DNA of 64,000 bases from Andreprevotia sp. IGB-42. GTDB taxonomy: Bacteria > Pseudomonadota > Gammaproteobacteria > Burkholderiales > Chitinibacteraceae. The stretch spans positions 103,569 through 167,568 of the forward strand of contig NZ_WXTX01000010.1 in the NCBI RefSeq assembly GCF_009848685.1, in the 5' to 3' direction. The notes under the pieces are model-generated. The model was not told the DNA's origin. It did not search any database and worked only from the letters and a program-made list of their open reading frames with translations. Shown here in pieces: positions 1 through 9,393 of the stretch (position 1 is its first letter; each line of letters begins with the position of its first letter). The translations under genes and the position numbers were made by a program.

Positions 1-1
1 C

Positions 2-991
2 TTCCTGTTCAAGATGTTCGGCCTGCCTGGCGCCGCCATTGCCATCTGGCATACCGCCAAGCCGGAAAACCGCGTGAAGGTGGGCGGCATCATGATTTCC
101 GCCGCGCTCACCTCCTTCCTGACCGGGATTACCGAGCCGATCGAATTTGCCTTCCTGTTCGTGGCGCCGCAGCTGTATGTGATCCATGCAGCGCTTGCCG
201 CCACCGCGCAGTTCATCGCCAACACGCTGCACATGCACATGGGCTTCACGTTCTCGCAGGGCGGCATCGATTTCCTGCTGTTCAATGCGTTTGGCAAATA
301 CGCGCAGAACTGGGGCTGGACGTTGCTGCTGGGGCCACTGTATTTCGGCATCTATTACGTGGTGTTCCGCTACACCATCCTCAAGCTCCAGCTGAAAACG
401 CCCGGCCGCGAGGACGAGACGGAAGCCGCCGGTGCCGAGGTGGCCGATGCCGACCGTGCGCGCGAGCTGGTGCTGGCATTCGGCGGGCGCAAGAACATTG
501 CCAGCCTGGATGCCTGCGTAACCCGGCTGCGCATCGCGGTAAACGACCCGACGCAGGTCAACCAGCCACGCCTCAAGGCCATGGGTGCTGCCGGCGTGAT
601 GATGGTGGGCAATGGTGTGCAGGCGATATTCGGCACGCTGTCCGAGAACATCAAGACCGATATGGCCGAATACCTGAAAACCGCCGGCGCGGATGCAGAT
701 CTTGCCGCGCCATTGGCGCCGCAGGCGGCAACGCAGGCAACGCTGCAGACGGTGGTGGCGGATGATGCGCGCTTCGATGCCAAGCTGGCCGCGCTCAGGC
801 AGGTGCTGGGCAAGCCGCAGGCGGTAGAAGTGGTGGCGCTGAGCCGGCTGGATGTAACACTGGCCGATGGGACCGCGCTGGATACTGCAGCATTGCAGGC
901 GGCCGGCATCGGTGCCATGCGGGTCAGCGACAACGAATACCAGTTGGTGGTGGGCCCGGCTGCGGAACAATACCGCGCCGCGCTGATCTGA
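2..991 (+). CDS. PTS permease, glucose/GlcNAc family, IIC-IIB with second degenerate IIB (5' partial)
   Basis: This is the 3' part of an integral membrane phosphotransferase permease that takes up and phosphorylates a sugar; the frame is already open at the window edge. The visible IIC part carries the family signature [15 protein letters not shown] near residue 40 (counted from the Met at position 14), followed by membrane segments to about residue 125. A IIB domain follows with the phosphorylated cysteine in ACVTRLR (Cys about 168). A second IIB-like domain fills the C-terminus (about 255-325), but the matching motif reads ALSRLDV, so it lacks the cysteine. No IIA domain is attached. GlcNAc is the likeliest substrate given the chitinase elsewhere in the window, but glucose cannot be excluded. 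A terminator follows 21 bases after the stop. Confidence 0.9.
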   Translation, partial: FLFKMFGLPGAAIAIWHTAKPENRVKVGGIMISAALTSFLTGITEPIEFAFLFVAPQLYVIHAALAATAQFIANTLHMHMGFTFSQGGIDFLLFNAFGKYAQNWGWTLLLGPLYFGIYYVVFRYTILKLQLKTPGREDETEAAGAEVADADRARELVLAFGGRKNIASLDACVTRLRIAVNDPTQVNQPRLKAMGAAGVMMVGNGVQAIFGTLSENIKTDMAEYLKTAGADADLAAPLAPQAATQATLQTVVADDARFDAKLAALRQVLGKPQAVEVVALSRLDVTLADGTALDTAALQAAGIGAMRVSDNEYQLVVGPAAEQYRAALI

Positions 992-1012
992 TAGGCGGTA
1001 AAGTGGCATGCA

Positions 1013-1038
1013 GGGCGTACCGCAGGTACGCCCTTTTT
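1013..1038 (+). terminator. Rho-independent terminator after PTS gene
   Basis: A 9-bp GC-rich stem (GGGCGTACC / GGTACGCCC) with a three-base loop is followed directly by five T residues. It closes the PTS transcription unit ahead of the PspC-domain gene. Confidence 0.85.
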
Positions 1039-1052
1039 GATGGGAGATTTGA

Positions 1053-1256
1053 ATGGCAAACAGGGTATTGCGTCGTAGCCGCAGCAATTGCTGGCTGGCC
1101 GGTGTGGTGGGCGGCTTGGGTAATTACTTCGGCATCAGTGCGAACAAGTTGCGGCTGATCTACGTATTGGTATCGGTTTTGTCGGCGGCGTTCCCGGGCA
1201 TCATCGTTTACCTGCTGCTGTGGTTCCTGATGCCGCAAGGCGACGACCGGGGCTGA
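1053..1256 (+). CDS. PspC-domain small membrane protein
   Basis: This 67-residue protein consists of a PspC domain only. The N-terminal RRSRSNCWLAGVVGGLGNYFG stretch matches the typical start of PspC domains, and the C-terminal half is one hydrophobic membrane segment ending in LLLWFLMPQ. In enterobacteria PspC is an inner-membrane partner in phage-shock signalling; stand-alone short PspC proteins are common and mostly uncharacterised. A GGGAG ribosome-binding site lies seven bases before the ATG. It sits alone between the PTS terminator and the exporter gene, with no psp neighbours. Confidence 0.85.
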   Translation: MANRVLRRSRSNCWLAGVVGGLGNYFGISANKLRLIYVLVSVLSAAFPGIIVYLLLWFLMPQGDDRG

Positions 1257-1366
1257 CCGGGTTGGCCGCAATGCAAATACGTTGCGGCGTCAATCAGCAA
1301 GAACCGGGGTGTCATTCCCGGCAGCACTGCGGCAAGCTGCGTGGATAGAAACCCGGGAATGCCACC

Positions 1367-2266
1367 ATGGATGTCGCCAGCCTTTGCCGCCTGTTCATGC
1401 TTGCCGCGTTGTGGGGCGCATCGTTCCTGTTCATGCGCATGGCCGTGCCGGCATTGGGGCCGGTGTGGCTGATCGGGTTGCGGGTGGGGATTGCCGCGCT
1501 GTTCCTGCTGCTGATTTCCGGCTGGCGCAGGCAGGCGCTGCCGTTACGGGGCAATCTGCGCCACTATTTGATCTCCGGCCTGTTCACTGCGGCATTGCCT
1601 TTCTTGTGTTATGCCTTTGCAGCGCGCACGCTGTCGGCGTCGCTGATGTCTATCCTCAATGCCACTGCGCCGTTCTGGGGCACGCTGGTGGCAGCCCTCT
1701 GGCTGCGTATCGTGCCGGCACGCAAGGCATGGTTCGGCCTGTTGCTGGGCGTGCTGGGGGTGGCCACGCTGGTCGGTTTTGACCGCATCACCGCCAAGCC
1801 CGGCGCCGGGCTGGCGATTGCCGCCTGCCTGGTGGCCACGCTGTGCTATGGCATTGCCAGTGCCTATGGCAAACGCTACATGCAAGGCATGCCTTCCTTC
1901 GACGTTGCCCATGGCAGCATGTGGGGCGCCGCGCTGGCTTTGCTGCCGCTGACACTGTTTGTTGCGCCGTTGCAGCCGCTGGGTGATATCAGCGGGCCAT
2001 CGTTGCTGGCCGTCGCGCTGCTGGGATTGCTCTGCACCGGTGTGGCCTATCTGCTGTATTTCCGCCTGATCAGCGATATCGGCCCGGCCCCGGCCTTGAC
2101 GGTGACGTTCCTGATCCCGGTGTTCGGCGTGCTGTGGGGCGTGGTGTTGCTGGATGAAACCGTCGGCATCAATACACTGGCCGGCGCCTTGCTGGTATTG
2201 CTGGGTACCGCGCTGGTCACCGGCTTCACGCCGGCGGCATTGCGTCGCCGGCCCAAAGCAGTTTGA
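1367..2266 (+). CDS. EamA/DMT-family transporter
   Basis: This 299-residue inner-membrane protein has about ten hydrophobic segments arranged as two EamA repeats, the usual size and layout of drug/metabolite exporters (RhaT/YdcZ/RarD group). The N-terminal repeat begins with AALWGASFLFMRMAVPALGP and the second contains the characteristic TFLIPVFGVLWGVVLLDE. Substrate cannot be told from sequence; exporters of amino acids, purines or metabolites all belong here. The ribosome-binding site ahead of the ATG is poor. It may be cotranscribed with the following glutathione-transferase gene, about 130 bases downstream, though nothing in the gap decides this. Confidence 0.85.
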   Translation: MDVASLCRLFMLAALWGASFLFMRMAVPALGPVWLIGLRVGIAALFLLLISGWRRQALPLRGNLRHYLISGLFTAALPFLCYAFAARTLSASLMSILNATAPFWGTLVAALWLRIVPARKAWFGLLLGVLGVATLVGFDRITAKPGAGLAIAACLVATLCYGIASAYGKRYMQGMPSFDVAHGSMWGAALALLPLTLFVAPLQPLGDISGPSLLAVALLGLLCTGVAYLLYFRLISDIGPAPALTVTFLIPVFGVLWGVVLLDETVGINTLAGALLVLLGTALVTGFTPAALRRRPKAV

Positions 2267-2395
2267 GTGCCATCTCCGGAACGGAGTGTTCTATCTGCAG
2301 CCCGCTTGATGCTGGCGGCAGTTGGCCGCATCTGTTGCATGAGCTTGCCTGAAGCGTCGCTGCATCTGCAGCGGCCGCCCCTACCGGAGAACGCC

Positions 2396-3055
2396 GTGTC
2401 CAATCTGCACCTGATCAGTTTTGATATCTGCCCCTATGTCCAGCGCGCCGTCATCACGCTGCTGGAAAAAGGCGTGCCGTTCGAGCGCACCTATATCGAT
2501 CTTGCCAACAAGCCTGACTGGTTCCTGAAGATTTCGCCGTTGGGCAAGGTGCCGGTGCTGCAGGTGGGCAACGAGGTGCTGTTCGAATCCGCGGTGATCG
2601 CCGAATACCTGGATGAAACCACCGAGCCACGCCTGCACCCGGCCGATCCGCTCACGCGCGCCAAGCACCGGGCGTGGATCGAGTTTGCATCCGCCGGCCT
2701 GATGTCGTTGTGGAACTACTACGTGGCGACGGACGACAAGGCATTTGCCGCCGCGCGTGCCGATATCGAGGCCAAGCTGGACCGGCTGGAAGGCGTGCTG
2801 GAAGACGGCCCACTGTTTGCCGGCGAAACGTTCAGTCTGGTGGATGCTGCGTATGGTTCGTTCTTCCGCTACTTCCCGGTGCTGGAAGCGCTGGGCGAAA
2901 CCGGCTGGTTCGATGGCCGGCCCAAGGTAGCGCGCTGGAAAGATGCGTTGCTGGCGCGGCCCAGCGTGCAGAATGCCGTGCAGCCGGGCTATGCCGACAA
3001 GCTTCAGGCTTTCATCAAGGGCAAGGGTGGTGTGCTGGCCAGCCGCATCGCTTGA
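2396..3055 (+). CDS. Glutathione S-transferase family protein
   Basis: This is a 219-residue soluble protein with an N-terminal thioredoxin-like domain and an all-helical C-terminal domain. The active-site region reads DICPYVQRA with Cys12, which points to the cysteine-type (omega/lambda/DHAR-like) transferases that catalyse thiol transfer or deglutathionylation rather than classical Tyr/Ser conjugation. The GKVPVL and ESAVIAEYLDE motifs for glutathione contacts are present. The GTG start at 2396 is chosen because GGAGA lies six bases before it and the conserved fold begins immediately; a longer in-frame GTG at 2267 would add an unrelated tail. The substrate is unknown. A bidirectional terminator follows. 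Confidence 0.88.
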   Translation: MSNLHLISFDICPYVQRAVITLLEKGVPFERTYIDLANKPDWFLKISPLGKVPVLQVGNEVLFESAVIAEYLDETTEPRLHPADPLTRAKHRAWIEFASAGLMSLWNYYVATDDKAFAAARADIEAKLDRLEGVLEDGPLFAGETFSLVDAAYGSFFRYFPVLEALGETGWFDGRPKVARWKDALLARPSVQNAVQPGYADKLQAFIKGKGGVLASRIA

Positions 3056-3104
3056 TGTCTGCTGCGTGATCGCCCCCTGGCCTGAAACAGCCCGGGGGCA
3101 AATG

Positions 3105-3137
3105 AAAAGCGGGGGCGCAATTTGCGCCCCCGCTTTT
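3105..3137. terminator. Bidirectional terminator
   Basis: An AAAAGCGGGGGCGCAA / TTTGCGCCCCCGCTTTT inverted repeat has an A-tract on one side and a T-tract on the other. It can therefore stop transcription from both the GST gene (plus strand) and the converging ampG gene (minus strand). Confidence 0.85.
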
Positions 3138-3163
3138 CAACATGGGATACACACAGTATGCCG

Positions 3164-4864
3164 CTATGCGGCGCGTGGTTCGGCATCCAGCCGGGTTACC
3201 GGCCCGCGCAATCGCCACAACAGCAACAGCCCAGGCACCCCCACCAGCATCGACAGCAGGAAGAAGTCGGGCCAGCCCAGCGATTCCACCAGGTAGCCGG
3301 AGGTAGGGCCCACGTACACGCGCCCGACGGCGGATAATGCCGACAGCAGTGCGTAGTGGGTGGCGCTGGCCTCGCGGTTGCACAGCGCCATCAGGAAGGC
3401 CACCAGCGCCGCAGTGCCCATGCCGCCCGCCAGGTTCTCCAACGACATGGCCAGCGCCAGCAGCGTATCAAGCCCGCCATCCCAGCCGGTACCGGTTTTG
3501 CCGGACAGGAAGATTTTCAGCACCTCGGGTGGCAACGGCAGGTAGACCGCACCCAGCCAACCCTTGCCATGCACCGCCAGCAACCAGTAACCGATATTGG
3601 AGGCGATCTGCAGCAGGCCGAACAGCAGCAATGCGCGGTACAGCTTGAGGCGCACCATCAGCAGCCCGCCGACGATGCCGCCGACGATGGTGGCCACCAT
3701 GCCGACGATCTTGTTCACCACGCCGATCTCGCCCAGGCTGAAGCCCACACCCTTTTGCAGGAAGGCCACGCTGAGCACGCCGGCAAACGCATCACCCAGC
3801 TTGTAGAGCACGATCAGCAGCAGGAATGCCCACGCGTATTCGCGGCGGAAGTATTGCTGCATCGGCGTGATCAGCAGCTCGAAGCGCGCCAGCCGCGCGC
3901 CCAGCAATGCCAGTGGCACCGCAAGGCCGATCTCGCTCATCACGAACGCGAGGCCCACCCAGTTGTTCTTGCTGGCGGGGGTGAAATCCGCCCAGCCGGC
4001 CAGTTGGCCCAGTGCGATCAGGCCGTGCTGCCCCAGCATATAGCCCAGCCATGCGCCGCCCAGCATCGCCAGGAAGCCATTCAGATGACGCCATTCGCTG
4101 AACAAGCGGGAACCGGCCACCGCATTCACCAGCAGCGCTGCGGCAATCGCCGCCAGCGGCGCATACGCATCGGCGCGCCAGCCTGCGGCCAGCACCGCTG
4201 CTGCACCCATCAGCAGCAAGGTGGTGACAAAACGGCCGAACTCGCCGGCCGAATGCGTATCGCGGTAGGCAATGCGCGGCGCCAGTACCAGCATGGTGGT
4301 GGCAAGGCCCAGCATCAGCACGCCCAGCCCGGCATAGGTGCGGCCCCAGCCGATGGCATCCGCGGCGACGAAGGCGATGCCGCCCGAGGTGAGCATGGCC
4401 AGGCGGTAGCCCAGTACGCCGATGGCTGCCGCTGCCCCGCGTTCCTCATCGTGGCTGACATCCACGCGGTACGCATCGACCATCACATCCTGTGAGGCGG
4501 AGAAAAACGCTACGCCCAGCGCAAACAATGCAAACAGCCCCGTGTTCACCGCCGGTTGCAGGCTGGCCATCAGCAGCAGCAACATGGCCAGTGCCAATTG
4601 CGTGAGCAGCAGCCAGCCTTTGCGCCGCCCCAGCAACGGCGGCTCGAAGCGGTCCATCAGCGGCGCCCACAGGAACTTGTACGTGTACGGCATGCCCACC
4701 AGTGCCAGCAGGCCGATGGTTTTCAGGTCCACGCCGTCCGTGGTCAGCCACGATTGCATTGCCTGGCCGGTGAGCGCCAGCGGCAGGCCGGAGGCAAAAC
4801 CCAGCAGCAGGATGGCCGCCATGCGGCGATTGTTGAAAACGGCGAAGTAGCGCGCCAGGTTCAT
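3164..4864 (-). CDS. ampG: AmpG-like muropeptide MFS permease
   Basis: This 566-residue multi-pass protein of the major facilitator superfamily has about 14 hydrophobic segments. The N-terminus (FASGLPLALTGQAMQSWLTTDGVDLKTIG split over residues 23-51) and the SASQDVMVDAYRVD motif around residue 143 are typical of AmpG. AmpG imports GlcNAc-anhydroMurNAc peptides from the periplasm for cell-wall recycling. Its length falls within the long proteobacterial AmpG forms. No beta-lactamase or other recycling gene is adjacent, so a role in induction cannot be claimed. It is divergent from glpK and converges on the GST gene across a shared terminator. Confidence 0.9.
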   Translation of the reverse strand: MNLARYFAVFNNRRMAAILLLGFASGLPLALTGQAMQSWLTTDGVDLKTIGLLALVGMPYTYKFLWAPLMDRFEPPLLGRRKGWLLLTQLALAMLLLLMASLQPAVNTGLFALFALGVAFFSASQDVMVDAYRVDVSHDEERGAAAAIGVLGYRLAMLTSGGIAFVAADAIGWGRTYAGLGVLMLGLATTMLVLAPRIAYRDTHSAGEFGRFVTTLLLMGAAAVLAAGWRADAYAPLAAIAAALLVNAVAGSRLFSEWRHLNGFLAMLGGAWLGYMLGQHGLIALGQLAGWADFTPASKNNWVGLAFVMSEIGLAVPLALLGARLARFELLITPMQQYFRREYAWAFLLLIVLYKLGDAFAGVLSVAFLQKGVGFSLGEIGVVNKIVGMVATIVGGIVGGLLMVRLKLYRALLLFGLLQIASNIGYWLLAVHGKGWLGAVYLPLPPEVLKIFLSGKTGTGWDGGLDTLLALAMSLENLAGGMGTAALVAFLMALCNREASATHYALLSALSAVGRVYVGPTSGYLVESLGWPDFFLLSMLVGVPGLLLLWRLRGPVTRLDAEPRAA

Positions 4865-6788
<1,924 letters not shown>

Positions 6789-7118
6789 GCTTTGGTTGCA
6801 ACTGATGGTTGCTACGTGGGGTGATGCTGTGGTTATTCACCGCTAGCTGGAATCGGGTAAGCACCTTCGGTGCGGTTGTTTAGGGCGGGAGTGCGTCCCG
6901 CATGCCGCCTTCCTTTTCTTGCTTCGCCAAGAATATGAGCAGGGCGTGCCGGCAAGCCGCAGCGCAGGGAACCCCGCAGGGGCGCTTTAGCAGGGTCGCC
7001 TGGGATTGTTAAGGGGGCGGCGAGACGCCCCCTTGACCTGCCCGCCGGGCGGAACCGGCTCCTGAATGCATGCGGCAAAGCCGCTAATCGCCATACCACC
7101 TACGCCAAGCACCACACC
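6789..7118. other. Intergenic region after glpK with hairpins
   Basis: About 330 bases without a supported gene. It contains a small hairpin GCACC-TTC-GGTGC followed by GGTTGTTT at 6861-6880, which may terminate glpK; a second hairpin GCGGGA-GTGCG-TCCCGC at 6885-6901; and one copy of a repeat that recurs downstream of the ATP synthase operon. Confidence 0.5.
6963..7015. repeat. Dispersed intergenic repeat, copy 1
   Basis: This stretch resembles 24525-24579. Shared blocks in order are CGCAGGGA, CCCGCAG, GCTTTAGCAGG and TAAGGG, with scattered substitutions and a small length difference. Both copies are intergenic and in the same orientation. Confidence 0.65.
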
Positions 7119-7245
7119 TCAGAATGGATAGTCATAATCCACAATCAACGGCGCATGATCGGAGAACTTTTCCGCCTTGTAGATCGAAGCCGCCTGCGCG
7201 CTGGCAGCCAGTGCCGGCGTGGCCACGTGGTAGTCAGTGCGACAG
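7119..7245 (-). pseudogene. Truncated 3' end of an exonuclease III (xth) gene
   Basis: Read on the minus strand this encodes only the last 42 or so codons of an Xth-type nuclease, ending SDHAPLIVDYDYPF and a TGA stop. Across most of its length it is identical in DNA to the end of the intact xth gene 2.3 kb away, but its last codons differ: LIVDYDYPF here, ITVDYDFTL in the intact gene. Homology stops abruptly near 7245, so there is no start or catalytic core. It is best read as the displaced original gene end, or a duplicated end, left by insertion of the intervening segment. Confidence 0.85.
7131..7245 (+). repeat. Direct repeat, left copy (xth 3' end)
   Basis: This 115-base segment matches 9406-9520 in the same orientation. 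The 87 bases 7149-7235 are identical to 9424-9510. Flanking mismatches lie at 7143, 7144, 7146, 7148, 7236, 7237 and 7242. Confidence 0.92.
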
Positions 7246-7310
7246 AAAACCTGCGGTTCCATCTTTCTCGAGACGGCGCCAAGTGACGAACGTCCACCTG
7301 GCCCGGAAAC

Positions 7311-7529
7311 TTATGGTTCACCGAACCATGTCGTCGCAGCCTTCGAAAATACGTCCACGTCCGAGACACTCTCACTCGCCCAGCTGACAACACCATCAGG
7401 ACGCACCAGCAGTGCTTTCAAGCCAAGATCGTCCATCCCCTTGCGGGCAGCCCGAATCATCCGATGACCCCAGCCGTTGGCTGCTGTAGCAAGCGACGTG
7501 TCGACGTCGAACTCCAGCAAAGGGCCCGG
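7311..7529 (-). pseudogene. C-terminal fragment of an FAD-dependent aromatic-ring monooxygenase
   Basis: The minus-strand frame ends in GLKALLVRPDGVVSWAS and then about 20 further residues to a TAA stop. The LLVRPDGxVxW signature is typical of the extreme C-terminus of PheA/TfdB-type flavin hydroxylases. About 70 codons are readable, whereas the full family is about 500 residues, so the FAD- and NADPH-binding parts are missing. The fragment ends abruptly near 7530, where another unrelated fragment starts on the opposite strand. Confidence 0.6.
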
Positions 7530-7642
7530 ACTGGGGCTCCTACGTCGTCTCCGACGGCCTGCTGATCACCGGCCAGAACCCGGCGTCGTCCACTGAGGCC
7601 GCGCAGGTTCTGCTGCGCCGGGTAGCCCAGGCTGCGGCATGA
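7529..7642 (+). pseudogene. C-terminal fragment of a DJ-1/PfpI-family protein
   Basis: The plus-strand frame DWGSYVVSDGLLITGQNPAS and the following residues up to the TGA at 7640 match the end of DJ-1/PfpI (ThiJ) proteins, where a VTGQNPASS-like segment precedes the last helix. Only about 37 codons remain; the nucleophile-elbow cysteine region is absent. It abuts the monooxygenase remnant, suggesting that two truncated genes were joined here. Confidence 0.6.
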
Positions 7643-7789
7643 ATGCGGCCACCTGTTCGGCAATGGCCCAAGAGGCGATCGTGAGGCTCTGGACATGCAG
7701 CGGCCTCATCAACCTGGCCGCGTTGGAGCGCCTGGAGCCAGTCTGCCGGCACGCACGCAGTGACGTGTTCTGCAGGCTGCGAACCTCGG

Positions 7790-8260
7790 CTACGCGGCCG
7801 GAAATAGCGGAAATCCGTTTCCGGCGAATGGCCCGGTGTCAAGCCAGAGATATTGAAACGAGCGGCTCTTGAAGACCCAATCGTTACCGAAGCGTTGCAG
7901 TCGATCGAACGCAATGCAGTGATTGCGGTAGTATTTTTCGCCAGGACCGCGCGCAGACTCATGCACGAATGTGCGCGTGGTCGCTTCGTCGCCGTCAATC
8001 TCGATGACGCCAGGCAGCGCGAACTGAATAAAAAAATCTTTGCCCGTCCGCAACTTGCGAAGAAGCGCGACGTTCTCATTGGCACCTTTCGAGTGCTGGC
8101 CATGGGGAGCAATTCCGATGATGAACTCACCGTCATCAGCCCACACTGTTTTGAACATGGCGTAGTCAGCGCGAGTCGCGCTGTCGGCGAAACGGGCAAT
8201 CGTGTTACGAATGGAGGCCTCATCCATGAATTGCTGCAGGCGGGAATGTTGGTCGGTCAT
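7790..8260 (-). CDS. SnoaL-like / NTF2-fold protein
   Basis: This 156-residue protein has the features of the SnoaL_4-type NTF2-like fold: an N-terminal helix with DEASIRNTIARFADSATRAD, then DDGEF, and a C-terminal RSFQYLWLDTGP strand region. Such cone-shaped proteins act as small hydrolases, isomerases or dehydratases, or bind small ligands, and often accompany oxidoreductases in catabolic or biosynthetic clusters. AGAGGA precedes the ATG on the minus strand. It is divergent from the AraC regulator across 162 bases, so regulation by that protein is plausible. The specific reaction is unknown. Confidence 0.8.
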   Translation of the reverse strand: MTDQHSRLQQFMDEASIRNTIARFADSATRADYAMFKTVWADDGEFIIGIAPHGQHSKGANENVALLRKLRTGKDFFIQFALPGVIEIDGDEATTRTFVHESARGPGEKYYRNHCIAFDRLQRFGNDWVFKSRSFQYLWLDTGPFAGNGFPLFPAA

Positions 8261-8359
8261 GTTTTTTCCTCTGGATAAGCGTTGATGCGAAGCTGCTTAC
8301 TATCCCCGCCGGTCGACCGGGCCGCAACATCAATCGCGCCAAATTTTTGCCTGATCCTG

Positions 8360-8377
8360 CCAGAATTGCTATTCTGG
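8360..8377. promoter_or_regulatory. Perfect 7-4-7 palindrome, candidate operator
   Basis: CCAGAAT-TGCT-ATTCTGG is a perfect inverted repeat in the intergenic space between the divergent SnoaL-like and AraC genes. Its position suits a regulator-binding site; assignment to the AraC protein is an inference. Confidence 0.45.
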
Positions 8378-8422
8378 TTATCACGCGCAACGGAACGCGC
8401 ACCCTGAAGACGATCCATCCAC

Positions 8423-9307
8423 ATGCTTCAAAAGCTCATCGCAATAGCAAGCCGGCACGGGAGCTCCTCCGGCATGCCGACTGCACATCCCAGGCTTACG
8501 ATCTGGTCAACGAATGCGCCAACGGCCCCGACGCCAGCGCTGTTCGAACCGAAGTTTTATCTTCTATTGCAAGGCGCCAAGCGAATGACGATTGCCGGGA
8601 GCACTTTCAAATGTGAGCCAGGAACCTGTGCAGTGGCGTCGGTGGGTTTACCGTTCGTTAGCGAAGTCGTAGATGCAAGCCCGATGCGGCCCTATATGGG
8701 TGTTGAGTTGAAACTGGATGCGGGTATCGTCGCCAGCTTGCTCGTCGACATGCGCGAAGATGCTCCCACCGAGCGGCTGCCGGGAGCCATTTCCCTGGCA
8801 CGGGCCGCTGATGGTCTCGTCGAACCGCTTGAACGACTCCTGGGGCTCCTTGACGCGCCTTCCGAGATACCGGTCCTCGCCTCCCAGTTTGAACGCGAGT
8901 TGTGTTACCGCCTGCTGTCTGGCCCGCTAGGCACCAGGCTGCGCCAGATCGGGACACACAACGTGAGGTTTAACCAGGTGAGGATAGCGGCCGAGTGGAT
9001 TTGCGGTAATGCGAACCAGCCCATGAGCGTGGAATGGCTTGCGTCACACGTCGGGATGAGCCTCACATCGTTTCATCGGCACTTCAAGGCAGTGACGGCG
9101 TACAGCCCGCTGGCCTACCAGCGGCAGATCCGCCTGCTGGGCGCGCGGCGACGGCTCGCCTCTGGTGCTGTCAGCGTCACTGAAACCGCCTTTGAGAGCG
9201 GGTATGTCAGTGCCTCCCAGTTCAGCCGTGAGTACAAGAGAGCTTTCGGTATACCGCCACACCGCGACGCGGTGCTGTTGCGTGCCTTCCCGTCAGGCGA
9301 ATGCTAA
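8423..9307 (+). CDS. AraC-family transcriptional regulator (AraC_N type)
   Basis: This 294-residue regulator has an N-terminal cupin-like sensor of the AraC_N type (FYLLLQGAKRMTIAGSTFKC near residue 45) and a C-terminal pair of helix-turn-helix motifs. The first HTH contains SVEWLASHVGMSLTSFHRHF and the second AFESGYVSASQFSREYKRAF, ending with FGIPP as in typical AraC proteins. It lies divergent from the SnoaL-like gene within the inserted segment and probably controls it or lost neighbours. The end of the gene is close to the right repeat boundary, so it appears to have arrived as a complete unit. Confidence 0.9.
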   Translation: MLQKLIAIASRHGSSSGMPTAHPRLTIWSTNAPTAPTPALFEPKFYLLLQGAKRMTIAGSTFKCEPGTCAVASVGLPFVSEVVDASPMRPYMGVELKLDAGIVASLLVDMREDAPTERLPGAISLARAADGLVEPLERLLGLLDAPSEIPVLASQFERELCYRLLSGPLGTRLRQIGTHNVRFNQVRIAAEWICGNANQPMSVEWLASHVGMSLTSFHRHFKAVTAYSPLAYQRQIRLLGARRRLASGAVSVTETAFESGYVSASQFSREYKRAFGIPPHRDAVLLRAFPSGEC

Positions 9308-9393
9308 TAGCCTTGATAACACCATTTCGAAGCCCGCGGCGAAGTTGTTCGATGACGCCGTCTTTCCGCAGGCCGTGCACCTCAAAGATGTTC

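Noticed and set aside
7540..8223. Long minus-strand open frame overlapping the SnoaL-like gene
   Set aside because: It lies in a different frame from the recognisable SnoaL-like protein and shows no domain.
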